Assembly (NCBI GenBank): GCA_009787915.1
Contig: WQSK01000020.1
Coordinates: 1-10,130 of the forward strand
DNA: 10,130 nt
Source: Bacillota bacterium
GTDB taxonomy: Bacteria > Bacillota > Clostridia > Christensenellales > UBA1242
Reading direction: 5' to 3'
Made by a program: the position numbers and the translations under genes. The notes beneath the pieces were generated by a model. The model did not search any database and was not told where the DNA came from. It worked only from the letters and a program-made list of their open reading frames with translations. The first letter of the stretch is position 1. Each line of letters opens with the position of its first letter. Of the stretch, positions 1-5,164 are shown piece by piece.

Positions 1-303
1 GCCGAGTTTGTCATGGTTGACCCATACGGTGCATTGATTAAGCCCAACGCGTTGACCCGTAAAGTCCGAAAGATATGCAAAGATAATGGCTTTAAAGGTA
101 CCATGAAGCACTTGCGCAGTTCCTATGCGACACACTTGCGCAAAGCAGGGGCCGACATCAAAGAAATCCAAGTCTTGCTTGGACACTCGAATATCAACAC
201 TACGGCGCGGTCATACCTTTGTGTAGACGATGACGACAAAAAAGCGGCGGTTGGAAGACTTGCCGAGCACCTAGACTTTGTGTCAAATCACGGTAATGTG
301 TGA
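1..303 (+). CDS. Tyrosine recombinase/integrase, C-terminal fragment (5' end outside window)
   Basis: The reading frame is open from base 1, so only the last 100 residues are visible. They form the end of a phage-integrase catalytic domain: an HLRSSYATHL segment (R39 is the box II arginine), LLGHSN (H62) and a C-terminal nucleophile candidate Y72 in TTARSYLCV. In this family such enzymes cut and rejoin DNA through a 3'-phosphotyrosine at att or dif sites. Two details are atypical. The residue three before R39, normally His, is Lys36. There is also one extra residue between H62 and Y72 compared with the usual GHxxxxTTxxY spacing. The gene points at the 3' end of tRNA-Phe about 90 bases away, the usual position for the integrase of a tRNA-integrated island. 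It could instead be a Xer-like housekeeping enzyme. Family assignment is sure; the element is inferred. Confidence 0.85.
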   Translation, partial: AEFVMVDPYGALIKPNALTRKVRKICKDNGFKGTMKHLRSSYATHLRKAGADIKEIQVLLGHSNINTTARSYLCVDDDDKKAAVGRLAEHLDFVSNHGNV

Positions 304-350
304 AAATTGTGTGAAAACATCAAAGCGACGAACATTGAAAACTTAATAAA

Positions 351-366
351 ACACAAGATATTGTGC
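351..366 (-). terminator. Weak intrinsic terminator downstream of tRNA-Phe
   Basis: Read on the minus strand, a 5-bp stem (CACAA/TTGTG, plus an outer G-U pair) with a 4-base loop is followed by TTTATT. It lies about 30 bases beyond the tRNA CCA end. The hairpin is short, so this is only a candidate. On the plus strand no T-run follows, so it is less likely to serve the integrase. Confidence 0.35.
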
Positions 367-393
367 TTATAGTGACAAAAAAGTGCAGTATGT

Positions 394-469
394 TGGTGCC
401 TTCGCGCGGAATCGAACCACGGACACAGGGATTTTCAGTCCCTTGCTCTACCGACTGAGCTACGAAGGC
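394..469 (-). tRNA. tRNA-Phe (anticodon GAA), CCA encoded
   Basis: The minus strand gives a complete 76-base cloverleaf. The acceptor stem is GCCTTCG/CGAAGGC, the D-arm is GCTC/GAGC, and the anticodon stem AGGGA/TCCCT carries loop CTGAAAA (anticodon GAA). The T-arm is CGTGG/CCGCG around TTCGATT. The discriminator is A397 and CCA is encoded at 394-396. The 3' end faces the integrase fragment, making it a plausible attachment target. Confidence 0.97.
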
Positions 470-529
470 AAATACAACGAGCCAAAGCAACGTTCTCATA
501 AACGAGATTGTTACGAAGGCGAATAAAAG

Positions 530-558
530 AAAGTACACTATTAAATGCAGGTTGTCAA
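530..558 (-). promoter_or_regulatory. Promoter of tRNA-Phe
   Basis: On the minus strand, TTGACA (558-553), 17 bases, then TACTTT (535-530). The predicted start leaves a leader of about 50 bases before the tRNA. The -35 is perfect; the -10 is weak. Confidence 0.5.
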
Positions 559-588
559 ACATCAATTTCAAAATTTTTGCAGAAAGGC

Positions 589-601
589 ATATGTCACATA
601 T
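589..601. promoter_or_regulatory. Palindromic operator-like site upstream of murG
   Basis: ATATGT-C-ACATAT is a perfect 6-bp inverted repeat with a one-base centre at 595, about 35 bases before the murG start codon. It occupies the place where a -35 hexamer would be expected, and no good -35 is seen there. This suggests an activator or repressor site, but no regulator is identified. Confidence 0.35.
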
Positions 602-617
602 CAGATGAGTTCTTGCG

Positions 618-629
618 TAGACTATATAA
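618..629 (+). promoter_or_regulatory. -10 element placing murG transcription start at its ATG
   Basis: TAGACT (618-623) ends six bases before ATG 630. No convincing -35 lies 16-18 bases upstream. No Shine-Dalgarno is present, and the spacing fits a leaderless mRNA. Confidence 0.5.
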
Positions 630-1715
630 ATGATTAAAGTCGACGGCAAGAATGTTTCTAAATCCACGGTTGTTTTAACAGGCGGTGGCACGGCGGGTCA
701 TGTGATTCCGCATTTGGCACTGCTCCCCTGTCTTAGGCAAAATTTTTCAGAGATTTATTATATCGGGAGCACCAACCCCAAAGAGCGTGAAATCATCGAG
801 GCCGAGGGTATCGAGTTTTTCCCACTAGAGTGCGTGAAGTTGCGCCGAGGTTTTAGTTTTAAGGCCATTTCAAAAAACTTGGGTATCCCGATTGGGTTTT
901 ATAAAAGTTTAAAAAATGCGGGGAGATTGCTTGACGAATTGAAACCAGACGTGGTTTTTTCGAAAGGCGGTTTTGTTGCACTACCTGTTGTTCGTGCGGC
1001 AAAAAAAAGAAACATCCCCGTCGTAGCGCATGAGAGCGACGCGAGTTTGGGGCTTGCAAATCGGCTCTCGGTTGATTGCTGTACGGTTGTTTGTACGACG
1101 TTTGATATAGACAAAAAATTTAAAACTGTCGGCCCGATTATAAGGCCAAAAATCTTTGAGGGCGACGCAAATGTGGTCGTCAAACGTCACAATTTGCCCA
1201 TAGCGCGAAATTTGTTGGTTTTAGGAGGTTCACTTGGTGCCGCAAACATCAATCAGGCTGTACATTCTACGGCCTTGGAACTCTGTGAAAACTATAACGT
1301 AATTCATGTCTGCGGCCGCGGAAAAACCAGTGATTTAAAACACAAAAATTATGTTCAAATAGAGTTCGTGGACGACATAGAGAACTACCTCGCGTGGGCG
1401 GATATCGTTGTTTCACGCGCGGGAAGCAACACTTTGTGCGAACTCATGGCACTTGGGAAGCCCACGTTGTTTATACCTTTGGCGACAGGACGGGGCGACC
1501 AAATCGACAATGTAGGGCACGTTTTGCGCCACAATGCAGGTGCCGTGTTGTATGAAAAAGACCTCTCCCCTACGACTTTTTTAGATTCCATAGAAAAAGT
1601 TTGGCAAGAAAAAGATGTCTATAAAATCGGTACGACGAACTTCGCAACAGACGGAGCAAGCAAGGTTTGTTACGAAATATTGTTTGCGACAGGGCGCGAT
1701 TTCGTGATACCATAG
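630..1715 (+). CDS. murG: MurG, undecaprenyl-PP-MurNAc-pentapeptide GlcNAc transferase
   Basis: MurG adds GlcNAc from UDP-GlcNAc to lipid I, making lipid II at the inner face of the membrane for peptidoglycan synthesis. The 361-residue protein has the family length. The N-terminal glycine-rich loop GGGTAGH is at 18-24, with a HESD motif in the acceptor domain and GLAN following. The C-terminal donor-binding half has LVLGGSLGA, then SRAGSNTLCE (262-271) and RGDQ (288-291), where the UDP-GlcNAc base, ribose and sugar are held. The start at 630 gives about ten more N-terminal residues than most MurGs. No alternative ATG, GTG or TTG lies between it and the GGGT loop, and a -10 hexamer sits six bases before it. 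It stands alone rather than in a division and cell-wall cluster; the next gene starts three bases after its stop. Confidence 0.95.
   Translation: MIKVDGKNVSKSTVVLTGGGTAGHVIPHLALLPCLRQNFSEIYYIGSTNPKEREIIEAEGIEFFPLECVKLRRGFSFKAISKNLGIPIGFYKSLKNAGRLLDELKPDVVFSKGGFVALPVVRAAKKRNIPVVAHESDASLGLANRLSVDCCTVVCTTFDIDKKFKTVGPIIRPKIFEGDANVVVKRHNLPIARNLLVLGGSLGAANINQAVHSTALELCENYNVIHVCGRGKTSDLKHKNYVQIEFVDDIENYLAWADIVVSRAGSNTLCELMALGKPTLFIPLATGRGDQIDNVGHVLRHNAGAVLYEKDLSPTTFLDSIEKVWQEKDVYKIGTTNFATDGASKVCYEILFATGRDFVIP
1684..1713 (+). promoter_or_regulatory. Promoter of the methyltransferase gene, inside the murG end
   Basis: TTGCGA (1684-1689), 18 bases, then TACCAT (1708-1713) with a TG at 1705-1706 giving an extended -10. 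The hexamer ends five bases before ATG 1719. The site overlaps the last codons and stop of murG. Confidence 0.5.
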
Positions 1716-1718
1716 AGC

Positions 1719-2225
1719 ATGCAAAAGAAATATCTGCGTGTGGATTCCCCGATTGGGCGACTGACAATTGTTTCAAAGGACAACAAACTTGTAAACATTT
1801 TTTTCGAGGGCGAAGAACCCGCGGATATCGTGGACTCCCCCGAGGAGTTGGTTTTGCAAAACACGGCAAAGCAATTACGGGAATATTTTGCGGGCTCGCG
1901 AAAAGTTTTTGACGTCGTTTTTGAAAACAAAAATATATCTAACTCTACAGTCGTTATGGAGGTCGGAGGCGGTGACTTTCACAAACGTGTTTGGGATATC
2001 ATGGTGCGCGATGTCGGCTTTGGAACGACCACGACGTATTCGGACTTGGCAACGCTTGCAAACAGTCCAAAAGCGTGTCGGGCAGTTGGCTCGGCGAATA
2101 ACAGAAATCCTATTCCAATCATTATCCCCTGTCATCGGGTTTTGGGCAAGGGTGGTTCCTTGACGGGCTTCCGTTGGGGGCTTGGGGTCAAGGAAAAACT
2201 TTTGGCGCACGAGGGTTTGCTTTGA
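1719..2225 (+). CDS. ogt: Methylated-DNA--protein-cysteine methyltransferase
   Basis: This is a suicide repair protein that takes the methyl group from O6-methylguanine (and O4-methylthymine) in DNA onto a cysteine. The 168 residues have the family length. The N-terminal half starts with SPIGRLTIV, typical of the ribonuclease-like domain. The C-terminal MGMT domain has VWDIM, TTTYSDLA, the RAVGSANNRNP helix and the active-site IIPCHRV with nucleophile C138, then a GFRWGL segment before the C-terminal LLAHE. It starts three bases after the murG stop without a Shine-Dalgarno, and has its own -10 in the end of murG. The middle (about 70-85) carries residues not obviously conserved. The ogt versus adaB naming is not resolvable from sequence alone, but the function is sure. 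Confidence 0.95.
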   Translation: MQKKYLRVDSPIGRLTIVSKDNKLVNIFFEGEEPADIVDSPEELVLQNTAKQLREYFAGSRKVFDVVFENKNISNSTVVMEVGGGDFHKRVWDIMVRDVGFGTTTTYSDLATLANSPKACRAVGSANNRNPIPIIIPCHRVLGKGGSLTGFRWGLGVKEKLLAHEGLL

Positions 2226-2241
2226 ACAGTAATAAAGTCAA

Positions 2242-2802
2242 TCAATAAAGGATTTTTAAAATTGCCTCGTATTTTTCTTTGGCGTAATCTTTTGCCTGTG
2301 GGCTGAGTTTGGCATAACTCTTTGTGATTTTGCGCTTTATAAATTCGTTCGCGGCTTCCACGGAATCGCCGCGCTGCCCCATCCACATTATCATTTGAAA
2401 AACATTTTCAATATGTGCAACGGCATCAGCGTCGGAAACACAAATTTCTTCGACAGTCAACTTTGGGCATATAACCGATGCTCTATGCGAGAAAATACAC
2501 TGTTTGACTTTATCAACAAAATCCTGGGAATAACCGTGTGCCAACAAAATAGGCTCTGCCCGTTCGCCCCCGACAATGTGGTGGTCTTTGTAATGTTTGC
2601 ACTTGTCCACGTAACCGCCATATTCATGAAACAACGCTGCGACCTCTACTACTTGGGCATCGGCGCCGCGTTCTTTTGCAAATTTGACCGCATTTTTTAT
2701 AACTGGCAAAGCATGAAAATTCCAACATTGAAACATAGGCATATTTTCGTGTGCATCCCAGTTCAAACTCTCGGCTTTGACAAGTTCGTAAAGTTTTTTC
2801 AC
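2242..2802 (-). CDS. HD-domain phosphohydrolase-like protein with HE in place of HD
   Basis: A 186-residue soluble protein of the HD superfamily, whose members are metal-dependent phosphohydrolases acting on nucleotides or phosphodiesters. Metal-ligand candidates run in the expected order: H30 (FHALPV), H59-E60 (ALFHEYGGY), H74/H75 (KDHHIVGGERA), a His in FSHRAS, and Asp in VSDADAV. The signature Asp of the HD pair is Glu here, read from codon GAA; the other positions fit. The start is GTG at 2802, six bases after an extended -10 (TGATAAACT) and without a Shine-Dalgarno. The gene converges on the methyltransferase with a 16-base gap and is divergent from tRNA-Leu. The substrate is unknown. 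Whether the HE variant keeps activity cannot be told. Confidence 0.85.
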   Translation of the reverse strand: MKKLYELVKAESLNWDAHENMPMFQCWNFHALPVIKNAVKFAKERGADAQVVEVAALFHEYGGYVDKCKHYKDHHIVGGERAEPILLAHGYSQDFVDKVKQCIFSHRASVICPKLTVEEICVSDADAVAHIENVFQMIMWMGQRGDSVEAANEFIKRKITKSYAKLSPQAKDYAKEKYEAILKILY

Positions 2803-2808
2803 TTACCA

Positions 2809-2838
2809 AGTTTATCACACAGATTATCATTGACACAA
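2809..2838 (-). promoter_or_regulatory. Promoter of the 2802 HD gene
   Basis: On the minus strand, TTGTGT (2838-2833), 18 bases, then TAAACT (2814-2809) preceded by TGA, an extended -10. The hexamer ends six bases before GTG 2802. Its -35 overlaps the opposite-strand -35 of tRNA-Leu. Confidence 0.5.
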
Positions 2839-2858
2839 AGGATTTTACAAGATATCTT
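2830..2858 (+). promoter_or_regulatory. Promoter of tRNA-Leu(UAG)
   Basis: TTGACA (2830-2835), 17 bases, TATCTT (2853-2858). Transcription would start about four bases before the tRNA 5' end at 2869. Confidence 0.7.
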
Positions 2859-2868
2859 TTTAAATCAT

Positions 2869-2945
2869 GCGGACGTGACGGAACTGGCATACGTACAGGT
2901 CTTAGAAACCTGGTCTTGGAGGTTCGACTCCTCTCGTCCGCACCA
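2869..2945 (+). tRNA. tRNA-Leu (anticodon UAG) with a class I-length variable loop, CCA encoded
   Basis: The acceptor stem is GCGGACG/CGTCCGC. The D-arm has a 3-bp stem (ACG/CGT) around GAACTGGCATA, the form typical of leucine tRNAs. The anticodon stem CAGGT/ACCTG carries loop CTTAGAA, anticodon UAG (reads CUA/CUN). The T-arm is GGAGG/CCTCT around TTCGACT, the discriminator is A2942 and CCA is encoded at 2943-2945. Between anticodon arm and T-arm there are only five bases (GTCTT, 2913-2917). Bacterial tRNA-Leu normally has a long paired variable arm, and the tRNA-Leu(CAA) in this same window has one. All other stems are intact and a good promoter lies upstream, so it does not look like a decayed copy. 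Confidence 0.9.
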
Positions 2946-2969
2946 TTTTTGGTTTGGCTTTTGGAATAA

Positions 2970-3383
2970 TTATATGTAATTTGGATTTCTTGTACCAGTT
3001 CTTTCCAGTTCATAAAAAAAGTTTTCGTGTAAAAGATGTTTGTTCACTCGCCCTATACGTTTGTCCAATTCTTTGAGTTTAATATATGCTTCTGGGTTAT
3101 TTTGCTTAAGATTTTTCTCTGCATTTTGACATAAAAAAGATTTGCAAAACAAAGGTTTTTCCGATTCATCCTCGCACCCAGTTTCAGAATAATTCGAACA
3201 AACCAATGATTTATTGTTGCAACAAGATTTGTCCAGTTGCTGTTTGAGCATGCTTATGCATCTCCAAACTCCGTCATCGCACTTTTGCCAACCGCAGGCT
3301 TGTACATATATCTCTCGTGATTCATCTACGAGAGGTGTAAATTCGTTTTCTATATCAATAATTTCACTAGGTTTTACTATCAT
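2970..3383 (-). CDS. Cysteine-rich hypothetical protein
   Basis: I do not recognise this 137-residue protein. Nine cysteines lie between residues 30 and 85 (30, 35, 42, 54, 55, 62, 70, 80, 85) and none outside, which suggests one metal-binding or Fe-S-binding domain. The pattern GC-x9-C-x4-C ending in KPLFCKSFLC recalls the Cys cluster of YkgJ/FliB-type zinc- or iron-binding proteins, but this is a weak resemblance. The C-terminal third (about 90-137) is charged and probably helical. There is no signal peptide or membrane segment, so it should be cytoplasmic. ATG 3383 is supported by a near-perfect promoter whose -10 ends seven bases upstream. It is divergent from the histidine phosphatase, and both promoters lie within 57 bases. 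That the ORF is coding is well supported; its function is open. Confidence 0.75.
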   Translation of the reverse strand: MIVKPSEIIDIENEFTPLVDESREIYVQACGWQKCDDGVWRCISMLKQQLDKSCCNNKSLVCSNYSETGCEDESEKPLFCKSFLCQNAEKNLKQNNPEAYIKLKELDKRIGRVNKHLLHENFFYELERTGTRNPNYI

Positions 3384-3390
3384 TCAAACT

Positions 3391-3419
3391 AATATAACAT
3401 AAAAATTTGCAAATGTCAA
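3391..3419 (-). promoter_or_regulatory. Promoter of the Cys-rich gene
   Basis: On the minus strand, TTGACA (3419-3414), exactly 17 bases, TATATT (3396-3391), then seven bases to ATG 3383. This is one of the strongest promoters in the window and leaves no room for a Shine-Dalgarno leader. Confidence 0.75.
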
Positions 3420-3435
3420 TGGATATTGATATAGT
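3407..3435 (+). promoter_or_regulatory. Promoter of the histidine phosphatase gene
   Basis: TTGCAA (3407-3412), 17 bases, TATAGT (3430-3435), then five bases to ATG 3441. Its -35 lies inside the palindrome ATTTGCAAAT (3405-3414), next to the opposite-strand -35 of the Cys-rich gene. Confidence 0.65.
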
Positions 3436-3440
3436 AACTT

Positions 3441-4031
3441 ATGATTTACATTGTTAGACATGGGCAGACCGACGGCAACAAAAATATGATTTTGATGGGA
3501 CAACAAGACTGGGATTTAAACGAAACAGGGCGAAACCAAGCCGAACAATTTGGCTTACAACAAATACAAGGAAAACATTTTGATGTTGCCTTGACTTCAA
3601 CGTTACTTAGGGCATCGAATACTTTGGATATATCTTTCAAAGCAGGTAATGTTTCTGTCGGCCAAATCATAAAACATGATGGACTAAAAGAAAGAAAATA
3701 TGGCGACGCAGAAGGAATAACGGTCACAAAGGAAGATTGGGCAAAATTTTGGGTTAAAGACTCTGAAATCAAAATACCTAACGCCGAAACAATTGCCGAT
3801 GTCGAAAAGCGCGCATTAAAGATGACTCAGTTCATCTCACAATTCAAAGGTAAAAATATAATCCTGTATTCACACGGCGATTTTATCAGGGTGTTTGTAT
3901 CGGTGCTGTATGACAACCATTTAAAAATCTCTGATTATTCAAAAGTTCAAGGCATTGAAAATTGCGAATTGGTAAGTTTCGATTGGTCGTTGTTATCAAA
4001 GCAAGATATTACGTTTGACATTGAGCCCTAG
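3441..4031 (+). CDS. Histidine phosphatase family protein (phosphoglycerate-mutase-like)
   Basis: A 196-residue member of the branch-1 histidine phosphatases. The family passes phosphate through a catalytic histidine in an RHG motif. Here that motif is VRHGQTDGN with R6 and H7, followed by the usual LNETGRNQA. LTSTLLRA supplies the second arginine region, LKERKYGDAEG the acidic residue, and LYSHGDFIRV the second catalytic histidine, H145. The size fits small broad-specificity phosphatases, such as the GpmB/CobC type, rather than glycolytic mutase. The substrate cannot be read. It starts leaderless after its own promoter, and its 3' end carries the -35 of the next gene. Local base composition here is more A-rich than in murG. 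Confidence 0.92.
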   Translation: MIYIVRHGQTDGNKNMILMGQQDWDLNETGRNQAEQFGLQQIQGKHFDVALTSTLLRASNTLDISFKAGNVSVGQIIKHDGLKERKYGDAEGITVTKEDWAKFWVKDSEIKIPNAETIADVEKRALKMTQFISQFKGKNIILYSHGDFIRVFVSVLYDNHLKISDYSKVQGIENCELVSFDWSLLSKQDITFDIEP

Positions 4032-4044
4032 AAGTAGGTATACC
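4015..4044 (+). promoter_or_regulatory. Promoter of the HAD hydrolase gene, inside the previous gene's end
   Basis: TTGACA (4015-4020) lies within the last codons of the histidine phosphatase. After 18 bases comes TATACC (4039-4044), then five bases to ATG 4050. Confidence 0.65.
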
Positions 4045-4049
4045 ATATC

Positions 4050-4652
4050 ATGGTGAATACAATTATCTTTGATTTATCTGAAGTCATAATTGCGGGACTT
4101 TGCGGTGTCGAGAAATTGATTGAATCAAATAAAGGTATACCTGCACAGGAATTTTCAAAAAGAGTGCTGAGCAATCATGATGTATGGAGAGAATTAATGC
4201 GCGGTAACATTACCGAGGATGAATATATATCTAAATTGCTTGAGGGCGCGAACTGGGATATATCGCATGTTGAGTTTAAGAACTTTTTTAGGAAGAACAT
4301 GGAAAGCACGGTAGACGGTACCCTTTCAATAATCCAAAAGTTGAAGGGCAAGTACAGGTTAATTTTATTGTCGGACCATGTGCGGGAATGCGCAGAATTT
4401 CTTTTAGCAAAACACCCCTGCCTAGCGTGGTTTGACAAAATTATTTGGTCCCACGAAATCGGTCAGATAAAGGTTGACGACGGGACTTTTGATAAAGTTT
4501 TGAAAATGATTGGTGCGACCGCGCAAAACGTTTTGTTTATTGACGACAGCCCTGCAAACATACAAAAGGCCAAACAAATCGGTATCCAGACGATTTTGTT
4601 TACTTCGGCAGATAAACTTGGACAGGAATTACTGGAAAGACATTATTGTTGA
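4050..4652 (+). CDS. HAD-superfamily (class IA) hydrolase
   Basis: A 200-residue haloacid-dehalogenase-type hydrolase. The four HAD motifs are present: motif I FDLSEV with nucleophile D8, motif II LLSD with S108, motif III K141 in GQIKVDD, and motif IV FIDDSPAN with D165-D166. A helical cap of about 75 residues sits between motifs I and II, as in class IA. The second Asp of the usual DxD pair is Ser10. This substitution is common in the YihX-like branch, which has FDLGNV-type motifs and includes sugar-phosphate phosphatases. The substrate is unknown. The 3' end overlaps the convergent deaminase gene by 10 bases (4643-4652). The start codon has its own leaderless promoter. Confidence 0.9.
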   Translation: MVNTIIFDLSEVIIAGLCGVEKLIESNKGIPAQEFSKRVLSNHDVWRELMRGNITEDEYISKLLEGANWDISHVEFKNFFRKNMESTVDGTLSIIQKLKGKYRLILLSDHVRECAEFLLAKHPCLAWFDKIIWSHEIGQIKVDDGTFDKVLKMIGATAQNVLFIDDSPANIQKAKQIGIQTILFTSADKLGQELLERHYC

Positions 4653-5098
4653 AACGATATGTTCCAGTTTCGCATTACTTCTACGGCTTTGCCCCGTTCA
4701 AGACCTGCTATGACCTCGATGTTTCGGTTTTTGGCTTTTTTAACCAAATCTTGGGCCCTGATTGGGATTTCAAAAGCAACATACTGTTTTGAATCCTCGA
4801 TAGTCGCGGCGTATACGATACGGCTGATTTGCGCCCAAAAAATCGCACCCATGCACATGACGCAAGGCTCGCACGAGGCATAAAGGGTTGCCCCTGAAAA
4901 ATCTGGTTGTAAAAAGATACCGTCGAGGGCGTCCTCGATTGCTATCATCTCGGCGTGCGCGTACGGGGTGTTTTTGACCTTTGCGCGTGCATCGCTCCGC
5001 CCTATTATTTTGTCGCCTTTGACAATGATTGCGCCGTATGGCCAATCCGCTTTTTCGGACAACTCGATAGCAAGGCTGATGTAATCTTTATCGGTCAT
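4643..5098 (-). CDS. Nucleoside/base deaminase (CMP/dCMP deaminase fold, guanine-deaminase-like)
   Basis: A 151-residue zinc hydrolytic deaminase. Zinc and catalytic motifs are H48-A49-E50 (TPYAHAEMIA) and P78-C79-x2-C82 (SCEPCVMC). After the PCxxC motif it reads MGAIFWAQI rather than the AGAIxxSRI of tRNA adenosine deaminase TadA. This points to guanine deaminase or a related nucleoside deaminase, though the tail lacks the clear GuaD C-terminus, so the substrate stays open. The frame extends further 5' without a stop, but ATG 5098 is chosen because the protein then begins at the fold's first helix and because TATACT ends six bases upstream. It is divergent from the NUDIX gene and shares its -35. 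Its end overlaps the HAD gene tail to tail. Confidence 0.9.
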   Translation of the reverse strand: MTDKDYISLAIELSEKADWPYGAIIVKGDKIIGRSDARAKVKNTPYAHAEMIAIEDALDGIFLQPDFSGATLYASCEPCVMCMGAIFWAQISRIVYAATIEDSKQYVAFEIPIRAQDLVKKAKNRNIEVIAGLERGKAVEVMRNWNISFQQ

Positions 5099-5104
5099 GC
5101 AAAA

Positions 5105-5134
5105 AGTATACCACTCTCGTTGATTTTCTTGCAA
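5105..5134 (-). promoter_or_regulatory. Promoter of the deaminase gene
   Basis: On the minus strand, TTGCAA (5134-5129), 18 bases, TATACT (5110-5105), then six bases to ATG 5098. TTGCAA is self-complementary and is also placed correctly for the opposite-strand NUDIX promoter. Confidence 0.7.
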
Positions 5135-5157
5135 CAGTTTTCGACATGGTGTATGAT
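5129..5157 (+). promoter_or_regulatory. Promoter of the NUDIX gene, sharing its -35 with the deaminase promoter
   Basis: TTGCAA (5129-5134), 17 bases, TATGAT (5152-5157), then seven bases to ATG 5165. Confidence 0.7.
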
Positions 5158-5164
5158 TTTTTGT

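Noticed and set aside
298..317. Direct repeat GTGTGAAAA (298-306 and 309-317) at the integrase stop as an att or Xis site
   Set aside because: Nine bases of low-complexity sequence; too little to call a site.
320..691. Minus-strand frame of 123 codons over tRNA-Phe and the murG start
   Set aside because: It runs through the tRNA and the upstream region, has no recognisable protein features and overlaps real features.
2869..2945. tRNA with anticodon UAG as a nonsense suppressor
   Set aside because: A UAG anticodon reads CUA/CUN leucine codons; an amber suppressor would need anticodon CUA.
2395..2979. Plus-strand frame of 194 codons
   Set aside because: It is antisense to the HD gene and runs through tRNA-Leu; the minus-strand frame has clear HD motifs.
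4955..5164. 5' extension of the NUDIX frame
   Set aside because: It would be antisense to the deaminase gene and cover both promoters; residues there do not resemble NUDIX proteins.
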